Assembly (NCBI GenBank): GCA_002422395.1 | Contig: DIUY01000021.1 | Coordinates: 1 to 64,000, forward strand | DNA length: 64,000 nt | DNA from: Methylococcaceae bacterium UBA6146 | GTDB lineage: Bacteria > Pseudomonadota > Gammaproteobacteria > Methylococcales > Methylomonadaceae | Direction of reading: 5' to 3' | Shown: piece by piece, positions 1 to 8,237 of the stretch | How the letters are laid out: each line of letters opens with the position of its first letter | Numbering within the stretch: position 1 is the first letter of the stretch | Made by a program: the position numbers and the translations under genes | The notes under the pieces: generated by a model | The model's database searches: none | The model's input: only the letters and a program-made list of their open reading frames with translations | What the model was told of the DNA's origin: nothing

Positions 1-2
1 GT

Positions 3-215
3 GAAACTATCGAGAACCTTGCCGCTAAACATGGCGGACAGGCCATTTATCTAAAGAATTTGTGCTACGAACGGGTAACCGAATTGCACGGGCAGATCGC
101 TAGCGATTACAAAAACGGTGAAAGCTTGGCGGCTCTGTCACAAAAGTATCAAAAAACCCAAGCCTGGCTAAAGAAGATTGTTGCGAGGTGTGAGAATGAT
201 ATTACCCACCAATAG
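3..215 (+). CDS. Mor-like phage transcription activator, 3' end only
   Basis: The reading frame is open from the window edge and encodes the last 70 residues of a small helix-turn-helix protein. It has a GGQAIYLKN segment at residues 11-19, then ASDYKNGESLAAL and a putative recognition helix near residues 52-60. This layout matches the Mor/C family, activators of Mu-like phage middle genes. No other phage genes are visible to the right, so it is probably the edge of a prophage or a remnant. The start lies outside the window. The family call rests on the motif pattern only. Confidence 0.6.
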   Translation, partial: ETIENLAAKHGGQAIYLKNLCYERVTELHGQIASDYKNGESLAALSQKYQKTQAWLKKIVARCENDITHQ

Positions 216-315
216 CCTGAACCAACGACAACGGCTGTTAGCCTTTAGCATTGGCTCAGATTCACCTGAGAAGTTACGGAAAAAGCGGGCAATGGATAAA
301 TTGTTTGATTATTGA
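196..315 (+). CDS. possible 39-residue ORF after the Mor-like gene
   Basis: An ATG inside the last codons of the Mor-like gene opens a 39-codon frame. The product is basic in its second half (EKLRKKRAMDKLFDY at the end). The overlapping arrangement resembles translational coupling in phage operons. I recognise no family and there is no strong ribosome-binding site, so this may be chance. Confidence 0.2.
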   Translation: MILPTNSLNQRQRLLAFSIGSDSPEKLRKKRAMDKLFDY

Positions 316-414
316 CAGCAAAAATGGAACGCCTAACCCCATAGCTGGTAAGGGTTTGATGGAAAAATGGGACGGTGAAAGCGATATATTCGGAACAGCA
401 CGGCAAAATCTTTG

Positions 415-439
415 ACCGCCTTCACTGGCGGTTTTTTTT
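415..439 (+). terminator. rho-independent terminator
   Basis: A perfect six-base-pair stem (ACCGCC/GGCGGT) with a six-base loop is followed by eight T residues on the plus strand. It probably ends the transcript of the Mor-like region before tRNA-Pro. Confidence 0.75.
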
Positions 440-582
440 GCCTGAAATATCGGCAGGTGTTGCGGGTGGATTGGAGTGTATGAAAAACGGCAATAACTTT
501 CAAATGCTATCCCGATTGCTATCCCGAAACGGTCATTTTTGAATTTTAGCAAAAATACTGGTTTATAACTCATTGATTCAAT

Positions 583-659
583 TGGTCGGGACGACAGGAT
601 TTGAACCTGCGACCACTTGTCCCCCAGACAAGTACGCTACCAAGCTGCGCTACGCCCCG
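583..659 (-). tRNA. tRNA-Pro (anticodon GGG)
   Basis: Read on the minus strand, the 77 bases form a full cloverleaf. The acceptor stem is CGGGGCG/CGTCCCG with one G-U pair. The anticodon stem is CTTGT/ACAAG around loop CTGGGGG, giving anticodon GGG. The T arm contains GGTTCAAATCC, and an encoded CCA occupies 583-585. The 3' end points toward the phage-like DNA at the left edge, as expected if the tRNA 3' end served as an integration site. Confidence 0.95.
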
Positions 660-967
660 GCATATTGAAACAGAACATGTTGTTGAAAGGGTTATTCGCA
701 TACCCCCTTAAAAGAGCTGGCTATTATACTACATTTGCCAGCTTAATTTGAAAAATTCTATCTGCACCGTCAATATCCCGGCCATATCATCGACGGTTTG
801 TTTGTTTGTTTGACATAAGCAATCCGTCATTTTTGTGATAGGGCAGGGTGTTTACCGTTATTTGAGTACATTCTCAAAAGTTTTAGGGCTACGAATGCCC
901 GTCCTTACTTGCGTCCCAGAGGGTGAAAGACGCACAGTCGTTTTGTACCGAAAAAATTTATAATCAC
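660..967. other. intergenic region between tRNA-Pro and ihfA
   Basis: About 308 bases without a credible gene. It holds the tRNA-Pro promoter at 723-752 and a short run of TTTG units near 796-811. The 3' untranslated region of the translation operon must lie at its right end, but I see no clear terminator for ihfA. Confidence 0.6.
723..752 (-). promoter_or_regulatory. probable sigma70 promoter of tRNA-Pro
   Basis: On the minus strand a perfect TATAAT (723-728) is preceded, after 18 bases, by TTCAAA (747-752). It lies about 65 bases upstream of the mature tRNA 5' end. The -10 is strong and the -35 is weak. Confidence 0.55.
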
Positions 968-1264
968 TTACTCGACTCCGGTATATGTTTCCACTCTGGC
1001 TTTAAGTTTTTGGCCAGATCTGAAGGTAACCACGCGTCTGGCAGTTATGGGGATTTCTTCGCCGGTCTTGGGGTTTCTGCCTGGGCGGCTGTTTTTATCG
1101 CGTAGTTCAAATTTTCCAAAGCCAGAAATTTTTACTTGTCGCCCTTGTTCTAGCGAGCTTTTTATTTCTTCAAAAAAAAATTCGACGATTTCTTTGGCTT
1201 CACGTTTGTTTAAGCCTAGTTCGTCAAGCAACTCTTCAGCAAAGTCCGCTTTTGTTAATGCCAT
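968..1264 (-). CDS. ihfA: integration host factor subunit alpha
   Basis: The 98-residue product is a DNABII-family DNA-bending protein that pairs with IHF-beta and kinks DNA in recombination, replication and sigma54-type transcription. It shows the family core (ALTKADFAEELLDELG at the start, GFGKFELRDK, then the beta-arm RPGRNPKTGEEI containing the intercalating proline). Length is standard. The ATG is three bases from the pheT stop codon, so translation is probably coupled. ihfA following pheT is the usual gammaproteobacterial order and favours the alpha over the beta subunit. Confidence 0.96.
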   Translation of the reverse strand: MALTKADFAEELLDELGLNKREAKEIVEFFFEEIKSSLEQGRQVKISGFGKFELRDKNSRPGRNPKTGEEIPITARRVVTFRSGQKLKARVETYTGVE

Positions 1265-1267
1265 GTA

Positions 1268-3643
1268 TTAATCCCTCAGTTTCGCACTAATTTTTTCGAT
1301 CAAGATGTTTAACAAGCTGTTGATAATAGAATCTATTTCAGCATCTGTTAGTGTTTGGGTGTGGTTTTGCAGAATCAAGCCTAGTGCGACGCTTTTATAG
1401 CCATCATCAACACCTTTGCCGCGATAAATGTCAAAAATAATGGCATCTTGCAGGGTCGGTTCTTTACTGCCGTTAATACAGGCAAGTAATTGTTCTGCGG
1501 TGATTTCTTCTTTAACAATTAGGGCTAGGTCACGGCGCACTGAGGGGTATTTTGACAATGGTTTGAATAACGGTATGGTTTTATTCAGAAGCAGATTTTG
1601 ATCCAGTTCAAACAGGAAAATCTGATTGTCAAACCCCAGCTGTTTTTCCAGGGTCGGATGGAGCATGCCTAACCAGCCTATGCTGGCGCCCGTCGCTGAT
1701 AAAATTTCAGCGGTTTGTCCAGGGTGCAATGCCGGTTGGTTGGCCTGTGCGAATTGTACGCCGCAAGCTGTCAAGCCAAACATTGCCTCTACATCGGCTT
1801 TGACGTCAAAAAAATCAATCTTGCGGGTTTTCTCACCCCATTGTTCGTTGTAGGCGCTGCCTAACACCAAACCAGCTAACATTTTTTGCTGGTGGGTTTG
1901 CCCGTCTTTTTTAACAAAACGTAAGCCAGTTTCAAACAGGCGCACTCGGCTTTGCTGGCGGTTGGTGTTGTGTAAAGCGGCTTTCAGCAGCCCGCACCAT
2001 AAGGTAGTGCGCATAACTGCCATTTCCGATGAAATGGGGTTTTTTAAACTAATCACTTCGTCAGCAGGTGCGACTATTTTTTGGATGTCTTTGTCAACAA
2101 AGCTGTAAGTGATTGCTTCCTGATAACCTCTATCGACTAATAGATCTTTAACACGTTCTATATCCAATACCGCTTCGGTGGCGGGGTTTAATTCTGAACG
2201 CATTAGCAAGCGGCTGCTAGGCAGTTTGTTATAGCCATAGATACGCGCAATTTCTTCAATTAAATCGGCTTCAATCGCTATGTCAAAACGAAAACCAGGG
2301 GGGGTGACCGACCAGCCGTCAGCGTGTGTTTGTACTGACATTCCTAGACGATGAAAAATATCAATAATTTTTTCATCGTCCAGCGTTATGCCTAGCATTT
2401 TTGCGACACGTTGTTTTCTAAGCAATATGGTTGCCCGTTGAGGCAAAGCGGAGTCGGTTGTTAGCTCTGTGATGGCACCGGCACTTCCGCCGGCGATATC
2501 TATAATTAATTGGCTGGCCCGCTCAATTGCTCGGTTTTGCAAAGTTGCATCAACACCACGTTCAAAACGGTGCGATGAATCGGTATGTAAGCCAAATTGC
2601 CGGGCTTTGCCTGCAATGCTTTGCGGCGCAAAAAAAGCGCATTCCAGAAAGAGGGTGTGGGTGTCACCACTAACCGCCGAATCATTGCCCCCCATGATAC
2701 CGGCAAGGGCGAGTGTTTGTTGGTCGTCGGCAATGATTAGGCTGTCGTTGTCTAGCTTTATCGTCTGGCCGTTTAACAAAGCTAGGGTTTCGTCTGTCCG
2801 GGCATAACGTACCGTGATGCCGCCGTCTATTTTGTCTGCATCAAACGCATGTAAGGGCTGGCCTAGTTCTATCAGTACATAATTGGTGACATCAACGATA
2901 GGCCCGAGGCTGCGCAAACCGGAACGGCGCAGACGTTCCTGCATCCATAATGGTGTTTCCGCTTTAGGGTTTACGTCTTTAATCAATCGCCCTAGATAGC
3001 GGGGGCAGGCGGTAGTAGTTTCTACGTTAACTGTTAATGAATCCTGATGGGTAACAGCAACCGGTTCAATTTGGGTTGCCGCACAGTCCATTTGATTGAG
3101 GATGGCAACTTCGCGGGCTATGCCTTCAACACTCAAGCAATCGGCACGGTTAGGCGTTAAATCAACTTCAATAAGCGCATCGTTAAGCGATAGGTATTCG
3201 CGTATATCAACACCGACAGGCGCGTCTGCCGCCAGTTCCATTAAACCGTTGGCTTCAGCGGCCAGCCCTAGTTCCTTTTCTGAACATAACATGCCGAACG
3301 ATTCCACACCGCGCAGTTTGGATTTTTTGATTTTAAAATCGCCCGGCAGTACGGCGCCGCATAGTGCCGCAGGGATTTTCAGGCCAACCCGCACATTGCT
3401 GGCGCCGCAGACAATTTGCAACGGCTCAGCTTCGCCTACGGCCACTTGGCAAACGCGTAGGCGATCGGCATCGGGATGCTGTCCCATAGCCACCACTTCA
3501 CCAATGACGACGCCGCTAAACACGGCACCTGCAGGCTGGACAGAATCAACTTCAAGGCCTGCCATGGTCAATTGTGCGACGAGCTCTTCTGTATTGATAG
3601 CTGGATTGACGTGTTCTCTTAACCAAGCTTCACTAATTTGCAT
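1268..3643 (-). CDS. pheT: phenylalanine-tRNA ligase beta subunit
   Basis: The 791-residue product is the large subunit of the alpha2-beta2 PheRS that charges tRNA-Phe in the cytoplasm. The N-terminal 150 residues hold the EMAP-type tRNA-binding OB fold (VVIGEVVAMGQHPDADRL). B3/B4 editing and B5 DNA-binding-like domains follow, and the C-terminal 95 residues form the ferredoxin-like anticodon-binding domain (FKPLSKYPSVRRDLALIV). Length matches the bacterial family. It begins 17 bases after the pheS stop, in the same operon. Confidence 0.97.
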   Translation of the reverse strand: MQISEAWLREHVNPAINTEELVAQLTMAGLEVDSVQPAGAVFSGVVIGEVVAMGQHPDADRLRVCQVAVGEAEPLQIVCGASNVRVGLKIPAALCGAVLPGDFKIKKSKLRGVESFGMLCSEKELGLAAEANGLMELAADAPVGVDIREYLSLNDALIEVDLTPNRADCLSVEGIAREVAILNQMDCAATQIEPVAVTHQDSLTVNVETTTACPRYLGRLIKDVNPKAETPLWMQERLRRSGLRSLGPIVDVTNYVLIELGQPLHAFDADKIDGGITVRYARTDETLALLNGQTIKLDNDSLIIADDQQTLALAGIMGGNDSAVSGDTHTLFLECAFFAPQSIAGKARQFGLHTDSSHRFERGVDATLQNRAIERASQLIIDIAGGSAGAITELTTDSALPQRATILLRKQRVAKMLGITLDDEKIIDIFHRLGMSVQTHADGWSVTPPGFRFDIAIEADLIEEIARIYGYNKLPSSRLLMRSELNPATEAVLDIERVKDLLVDRGYQEAITYSFVDKDIQKIVAPADEVISLKNPISSEMAVMRTTLWCGLLKAALHNTNRQQSRVRLFETGLRFVKKDGQTHQQKMLAGLVLGSAYNEQWGEKTRKIDFFDVKADVEAMFGLTACGVQFAQANQPALHPGQTAEILSATGASIGWLGMLHPTLEKQLGFDNQIFLFELDQNLLLNKTIPLFKPLSKYPSVRRDLALIVKEEITAEQLLACINGSKEPTLQDAIIFDIYRGKGVDDGYKSVALGLILQNHTQTLTDAEIDSIINSLLNILIEKISAKLRD

Positions 3644-3660
3644 GATTCAAACGTCCCCGC

Positions 3661-4680
3661 TTAATTAAATTGTTCTAAAAATTTAAGATCATTTTCAAAA
3701 AATAATCGTAAATCATTAATGCCATAGCGCAACATGGCGAGGCGCTCTACGCCCATGCCGAAAGCAAAACCGCTGTACTGCTCACTATCGATATTGACTG
3801 CCTTGAAGACTTCGGGATGAATCATGCCGCAGCCCATCACTTCCAGCCAACCGGTGTGGCTGCAAACACGGCAGCCATTGCCATTACACATCACGCATTC
3901 TATATCGACTTCCGCCGATGGTTCGGTGAAAGGGAAATACGATGGCCTAAAACGTACTTGTATGTCTTTTTCAAAAAAAGTGCGTAAGAACTCGTAGACC
4001 ACGCCTTTTAAGTCGGCAAAACTGACGTCAGTATCAACCAGAAAGCCTTCTACCTGGTGGAACATCGGTGTGTGGGTAATATCGGAATCACAGCGATAAA
4101 CACGGCCTGGCGCGATAACTTTTAGCGGTGGCGCTTCAGATTCCATGACCCGGATTTGTACGGGTGAAGTATGCGTCCTTAATACCGTGTGGGCATCAAA
4201 ATAAAAAGTGTCATGCATCGCCCGTGCCGGATGGTGGGCGGGGATATTCAAGGCTTCGAAATTATGATAATCATCTTCGATTTCAGGGCCTTCAACCACT
4301 TTAAAACCCACACTGGAAAAAATTTTGTTGATACGTCTTAGCGTAGCCGTTACGGGATGCAGGCCTGCAACTGATTGCCCGCGTCCAGGTAATGTCACAT
4401 CGATGCCTTCGCTCGCTAGTCGGGCGCTTAATTCATCGTGTTCAAGCGTATTTTTTCTGGTTTCAAGTTGTTCTTGAAAGGAATTTTTAGCTTGATTAAT
4501 GACTTGTCCGACGGAACGGCGATGTTCAGGTTCCATCGAACCTAAAGCCTTCATCTGTTCAGTAAATAAGCCCTTTTTACCGAGATAGTGAACACGAACC
4601 TGATCCAGTTGATTCAGGTCTTGTGCTGCTGCAAGCGCTTGTAAGCCTTGCGCGAGGATGTCTTCTAAGGTGTCGGACAC
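3661..4680 (-). CDS. pheS: phenylalanine-tRNA ligase alpha subunit
   Basis: The 339-residue catalytic subunit of PheRS is a class II synthetase. An N-terminal coiled coil (about residues 1-85) precedes the catalytic core, with motif 2 around GRVYRCDSDITHTPMFHQVEG and motif 3 in GMGVERLAMLRYG near the end. A Cys cluster (CVMCNGNGCRVCSHTGW) is as found in many bacterial PheS. The chosen start is GTG at 4680, which gives the normal N-terminus. The roughly 120-base leader contains two strong palindromes described separately. Confidence 0.97.
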   Translation of the reverse strand: MSDTLEDILAQGLQALAAAQDLNQLDQVRVHYLGKKGLFTEQMKALGSMEPEHRRSVGQVINQAKNSFQEQLETRKNTLEHDELSARLASEGIDVTLPGRGQSVAGLHPVTATLRRINKIFSSVGFKVVEGPEIEDDYHNFEALNIPAHHPARAMHDTFYFDAHTVLRTHTSPVQIRVMESEAPPLKVIAPGRVYRCDSDITHTPMFHQVEGFLVDTDVSFADLKGVVYEFLRTFFEKDIQVRFRPSYFPFTEPSAEVDIECVMCNGNGCRVCSHTGWLEVMGCGMIHPEVFKAVNIDSEQYSGFAFGMGVERLAMLRYGINDLRLFFENDLKFLEQFN

Positions 4681-4719
4681 AGATCAGCTCGCTTAGTATG
4701 AGTTGGATGGGATTTTAAC

Positions 4720-4747
4720 GGAATTAGATTTTCAAAAATCTAATTCC
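4720..4747 (-). promoter_or_regulatory. perfect 13-bp hairpin in the pheS leader
   Basis: GGAATTAGATTTT is followed after two bases by its exact complement, 40 bases upstream of the pheS start. On the minus strand the right arm is followed by CCGTTAAAATCCC, not a clean U run, so it is a weak terminator at best. In E. coli pheST is controlled by attenuation, so a regulatory role is reasonable. I do not see a convincing Phe-rich leader peptide. Confidence 0.5.
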
Positions 4748-4784
4748 TGCCCAAAATTTAATAATCGTGGACAGGACAATCTGA

Positions 4785-4813
4785 CACTTCAATAACGGGT
4801 TGTTATTGAAGTG
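4785..4813 (-). promoter_or_regulatory. perfect 12-bp hairpin over the rplT stop codon
   Basis: CACTTCAATAAC and its exact complement are separated by five bases and straddle the rplT stop codon. Lacking a U run, it is more likely an RNA-processing or stability hairpin at the rplT/pheS junction than a terminator. Confidence 0.5.
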
Positions 4814-5168
4814 GGCTTTGATTAGCTTTGGCGATTTTTGCAATTTCTCCGAAAGCTTCAATATCACGTACGGCAATATCGGCCAGGACTTTACGGTCGA
4901 TTGCGACATTAGCATTGCTCAAGCCGTTAATTAAACGGCTGTAAGAAATTCCATACATACGGGCCGCAGCATTAATCCGGACTATCCACAAAGCGCGGAA
5001 TTGACGTTTTCTTTGTTTGCGGTCACGGTAGGCATACTGTCCGGCTTTGATGACCGCTTGTTTGGCTACGCGATAAACCCGGCTGCGGGCACCGTAGTAA
5101 CCTTTAGCCTGTTTTAAAATTTTCTTGTGTCTGGCTCTGGCAGTTACGCCACGTTTTACTCTAGGCAT
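4803..5168 (-). CDS. rplT: 50S ribosomal protein L20
   Basis: The 121-residue, highly basic protein is the early-assembly 23S rRNA-binding protein L20. It starts MPRVKRGVTARARHKKILK and contains GYYGARSRVYRVAKQAV, both diagnostic. It follows rpmI by 14 bases. In E. coli L20 represses its own operon by binding the rpmI leader; the 254-base infC-rpmI gap here could serve that purpose. Confidence 0.98.
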   Translation of the reverse strand: MPRVKRGVTARARHKKILKQAKGYYGARSRVYRVAKQAVIKAGQYAYRDRKQRKRQFRALWIVRINAAARMYGISYSRLINGLSNANVAIDRKVLADIAVRDIEAFGEIAKIAKANQSPLQ

Positions 5169-5182
5169 TGCTTCTCTCCCTG

Positions 5183-5380
5183 TTAGCTATATGGCAACAT
5201 GCGTGCCGCCATCCGTACATCTGATGGATGCACTGAGGTAGGTTTGCGTAACTGTCTTTTTCTTTTAGTCGATTTTTTGGTCAAGATATGGCGACGATGA
5301 GACGCACCACACTTAAAACCACCGTTACCCGTACGTCGAAGACGTTTAGCTGCTCCGCGGTTTGTTTTTATTTTTGGCAT
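5183..5380 (-). CDS. rpmI: 50S ribosomal protein L35
   Basis: The 65-residue basic protein L35 starts MPKIKTNRGAAKRLRRTGNGGFK. A longer in-frame reading back to 5443 exists, but the family always begins at MPKIKT, so the ATG at 5378-5380 is used. The residues RRHILTKKSTKRKRQLRK are typical. It sits between infC and rplT as usual. Confidence 0.97.
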   Translation of the reverse strand: MPKIKTNRGAAKRLRRTGNGGFKCGASHRRHILTKKSTKRKRQLRKPTSVHPSDVRMAARMLPYS

Positions 5381-5634
5381 TTGTTTGCTCCAATAAGTAA
5401 TAGTAAAAAATCCCTGAGATAAACCCAGCAAGGCAAAATGCACGGCCCTGAAGAATTATCGCATCATAGGCTCTGATGCTTAACAGCACATCCAATGTGT
5501 TGTAGAACAGCTTCATGATGAAGCTATAAGGGTTGCACACCGTTTTACGCGGGGGGCGTTTGCTTTTTTCAACCGGACATGGAAATGAAATGGCACACAA
5601 TGATGATGATGTGCCTTAAATATTTATGGCAGGA
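5381..5634 (-). promoter_or_regulatory. infC-rpmI intercistronic leader
   Basis: This 254-base gap is long for an otherwise tight operon. It holds a near-perfect palindrome AGCTTCATGATGAAGCT at 5509-5525 and a GCACA/TGTGC hairpin just after infC. In E. coli the equivalent position holds the L20-binding pseudoknot and an internal promoter. I infer a similar role but cannot fold it by eye. Confidence 0.4.
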
Positions 5635-6159
5635 TTATTTTTTCTTTTTAGGCGCCATAACCATAACCATTTGCCGACCTTCCATTTTTGGAAACTGTTC
5701 AACAATGGCTATTTCTTCCAGATCTTTTTCGATACGTTTGAGTTGATCCATACCGATTTCCCGATGCGCCATTTCTCGCCCACGGTATCTGACGGTAATT
5801 TTGGTTTTATCCCCGTCATTAAGAAATTTAGTTAAACTTTTTAGTTTAACTTGATAATCGCCTTCATCTGTCCCAGGTCGGAATTTGATTTCTTTAACCT
5901 GAATTTGTTTTTGTTTCTTTTTGGCGACTTGCAGTTTTTTGTTTTGTTCAAACTGAAATTTGCCATAGTTCATTATCCTACAAACGGGAGGATCGGCATT
6001 CGGCGATATTTCCACCAAGTCCAAGTCGGCGGCATAAGCAATCTGTTTAGCTTCATCCAATGAGATAATACCCAACGATTCCCCTTCTGCGCCTGTTACT
6101 CTTACCCGTCTAGCGGTAATTATGTCGTTAATGCGCGTTTCATCTTTTTTAGCAGCGAT
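5635..6159 (-). CDS. infC: translation initiation factor IF-3, AUC start
   Basis: IF-3 binds the 30S subunit and checks the initiation codon. The first ATG (6073-6075) would remove the conserved N-terminus, because in-frame sequence RINDIITARRVRVTGAEGES precedes it. Extending upstream reaches ATC at 6157-6159, eight bases after a GGAGG site, giving 174 residues, close to the E. coli length of 180. E. coli infC uses AUU and is autoregulated through that rare codon, so AUC fits the same logic. The C-terminal half (EIKFRPGTDEGDYQVK) is classic IF-3. The Shine-Dalgarno sits in the 17-base gap after thrS. Confidence 0.94.
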   Translation of the reverse strand: MAAKKDETRINDIITARRVRVTGAEGESLGIISLDEAKQIAYAADLDLVEISPNADPPVCRIMNYGKFQFEQNKKLQVAKKKQKQIQVKEIKFRPGTDEGDYQVKLKSLTKFLNDGDKTKITVRYRGREMAHREIGMDQLKRIEKDLEEIAIVEQFPKMEGRQMVMVMAPKKKK

Positions 6160-6176
6160 ACCTTAATCCTCCAAAA

Positions 6177-8087
6177 TTATTGTTTTCTATCGGCAATCTC
6201 TTTTTTTAACCGTTCGGTAAATATGCTGATTGCCAGACTACCTAAATCACCACCTTTTTGCGTGCGCACTGTGATTGTTTGCTCTTCTAATTCTTTATCA
6301 CCGATAATGACAAGATACGGTACGCGCTGCATAGAGTGTTCGCGGATTTTAAACCCGATTTTTTCATTTCTCAAGTCTATTTTTACTCTGAAGCCTTGTT
6401 GTTCAAGGTCTCGCATGGTCTTAAGCGCATAATCGTTATGGCGATCTGCGATAGTTAGGACAACTGCCTGCACAGGCGATAACCAAACGGGGAATGTGCC
6501 GGCATGTTGCTCAATTAAAATGCCGATGAAGCGCTCTAGCGAACCCAGTATGGCGCGATGTAGCATTACAGGCACTTGTTTTGAACCATCTTCAGCTATG
6601 TAGGTTGCATCTAAGCGGTTCGGCATAGAAAAGTCCACCTGAATAGTGCCGCATTGCCAGACCCGTCCAATACAATCCTTTAGTGAAAATTCGATTTTCG
6701 GGCCGTAAAAAGCGCCTTCACCTGGTTGTAGATCCCATTTTAGGCCTTTGTTGTTTAAAGCCAGTTCTAAAGCATTTTCGGCCTTGTCCCAGACAGCATC
6801 GTCGCCGACCCTATTTTCAGGGCGGGTTGATAATTTAATGATGACTTCATTAAAACCAAAGTCTTTATAAACATCAAATAGCATGTCAATAAAAGTCGAC
6901 ACTTCGGTTTGAATCTGTGCTTCCGTGCAAAAGATATGGGCGTCATCCTGAACAAAGTTCCTGACCCGCATTAAGCCATGCAGGGTGCCGGATGGTTCAT
7001 TACGGTGACAGGAGCCGAACTCGGCTAGACGGATAGGCAAGTCACGATAACTTTTTATGCCTTGGTTATATATCTGCACATGGCAGGGGCAATTCATTGG
7101 CTTAATCGCGTAATCACGGTGCTCGGAATGCGTCGTGAAAATCATGTTGCCAAACTTTTCCCAATGGCCTGATTTTTCCCACAATGACCGGTCAACAACT
7201 TGTGGTGTTTTTACTTCACCATAGCCATTAACGCGGAGTTTGTCGCGAATATACTGCTCAATTTGCTGATAGATAATCCAGCCTTTTTCATGCCAGAACA
7301 CCATGCCTGGCGCTTCCTCCTGGCTATGAAACAAGTCCAGGGTCTTAGCCAGTTTGCGGTGGTCACGCTTTTCCGCTTCTTCTAAGCGATGCAAATAAGC
7401 CTGTAATTCTTTTTTGTCGCCCCACGCCGTGCCATAAATGCGCTGCAACATCTCGTTATTAGAGTCGCCACGCCAGTAAGCGCCTGCAATTTTCATTAAC
7501 TTAAATGCACTTAGCTTGCCGGTGCTTGGGACATGGGGGCCGCGGCATAAGTCAGTGAACCCACCTTGTCCGTACAAGGACAAATCCTGGTCAGCCGGAA
7601 TTGATTCTATGATTTCAGCTTTGTATTTTTCGCCTTGATCCCTAAAGAATTTTATGGCCGCATCCCTAGATAAGACTGTGCGGGTGATTACATGATCTTC
7701 GGCAGCGAGTTGCTGCATTTTTGCTTCGATGGCAGCCAGATCATCGGTCGTAAAAGGCCGTTGATAGGCAAAGTCATAGTAAAACCCGTTTTCAATGACT
7801 GGGCCTATAGTGACTTGTGCATCTGGAAATAATTGTTTAACTGCTTGAGCCAGTAAATGGGCGGTTGAATGACGGATGACATTTATGCCGTCATCATCTT
7901 TCGCCGTGATAATTTGTAGGGCGGCATCTTGAGCAATAAGTGTGCTGGCATCCACTAGCTGGCCATTGACCTTACCTGCCAAAGTGGCTTTGGCAAGTCC
8001 TGGGCCAATGGACAAGGCGACATCCATTACCGTAACAGCTTGTGTGTATTCGCGCTGAGAACCATCAGGAAGGGTGATTGCTGGCAT
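6177..8087 (-). CDS. thrS: threonine-tRNA ligase
   Basis: The 636-residue class II synthetase charges tRNA-Thr. An N-terminal TGS domain (residues 1-62, MPAITLPDGSQREY) is followed by the editing domain with the HSTAHLLAQAV motif, the catalytic core with zinc ligands in MNCPCHVQIY and later His residues, motif 3 (HRAILGSLERFIGILIEQ), and the anticodon-binding domain. Length is standard. It heads the operon and has a promoter and attenuator-like leader of its own. Confidence 0.97.
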   Translation of the reverse strand: MPAITLPDGSQREYTQAVTVMDVALSIGPGLAKATLAGKVNGQLVDASTLIAQDAALQIITAKDDDGINVIRHSTAHLLAQAVKQLFPDAQVTIGPVIENGFYYDFAYQRPFTTDDLAAIEAKMQQLAAEDHVITRTVLSRDAAIKFFRDQGEKYKAEIIESIPADQDLSLYGQGGFTDLCRGPHVPSTGKLSAFKLMKIAGAYWRGDSNNEMLQRIYGTAWGDKKELQAYLHRLEEAEKRDHRKLAKTLDLFHSQEEAPGMVFWHEKGWIIYQQIEQYIRDKLRVNGYGEVKTPQVVDRSLWEKSGHWEKFGNMIFTTHSEHRDYAIKPMNCPCHVQIYNQGIKSYRDLPIRLAEFGSCHRNEPSGTLHGLMRVRNFVQDDAHIFCTEAQIQTEVSTFIDMLFDVYKDFGFNEVIIKLSTRPENRVGDDAVWDKAENALELALNNKGLKWDLQPGEGAFYGPKIEFSLKDCIGRVWQCGTIQVDFSMPNRLDATYIAEDGSKQVPVMLHRAILGSLERFIGILIEQHAGTFPVWLSPVQAVVLTIADRHNDYALKTMRDLEQQGFRVKIDLRNEKIGFKIREHSMQRVPYLVIIGDKELEEQTITVRTQKGGDLGSLAISIFTERLKKEIADRKQ

Positions 8088-8121
8088 TGTTTTTCGTCAA
8101 CTATTTTAAATAAGACAATAA

Positions 8122-8144
8122 AAAGCACTGCTGGACAGTGCTTT
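8122..8144 (-). terminator. attenuator-like terminator in the thrS leader
   Basis: On the minus strand a perfect nine-base-pair stem (AAAGCACTG/CAGTGCTTT) with a five-base loop is followed by further T residues. It lies 35 bases before thrS and downstream of the thrS promoter, so full termination would silence the whole operon. Conditional termination is the simplest reading. The same AAAGCACTG stem recurs in the coxC terminator. Confidence 0.6.
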
Positions 8145-8208
8145 ATAAATAGTGCAAGTGCGGTGGAGAAAACAGTAGCCGTTCTAACGCTATTTACGCA
8201 AACGAGTC

Positions 8209-8237
8209 ATCGTACAGATGGTTTCTTTTAATGTCAA
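8209..8237 (-). promoter_or_regulatory. sigma70 promoter of the thrS operon
   Basis: On the minus strand a consensus TTGACA (8232-8237) is separated by exactly 17 bases from TACGAT (8209-8214). The predicted start is near 8202, giving a leader of roughly 115 bases that contains the attenuator-like hairpin. Confidence 0.75.

Noticed and set aside
274..573. 99-codon minus-strand open frame near tRNA-Pro
   Set aside because: It runs antisense through a strong terminator, has low-complexity composition and no recognisable family or ribosome-binding site.
2469..2807. Long antisense frames within pheT, ligA, mcl and similar genes
   Set aside because: They are shadows of strongly conserved genes in the other strand and show no family features.
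8196..8216. Short ATG frame (MTRLRK) as a thrS leader peptide
   Set aside because: Its ATG overlaps the -10 box of the thrS promoter and so would not be in the transcript.
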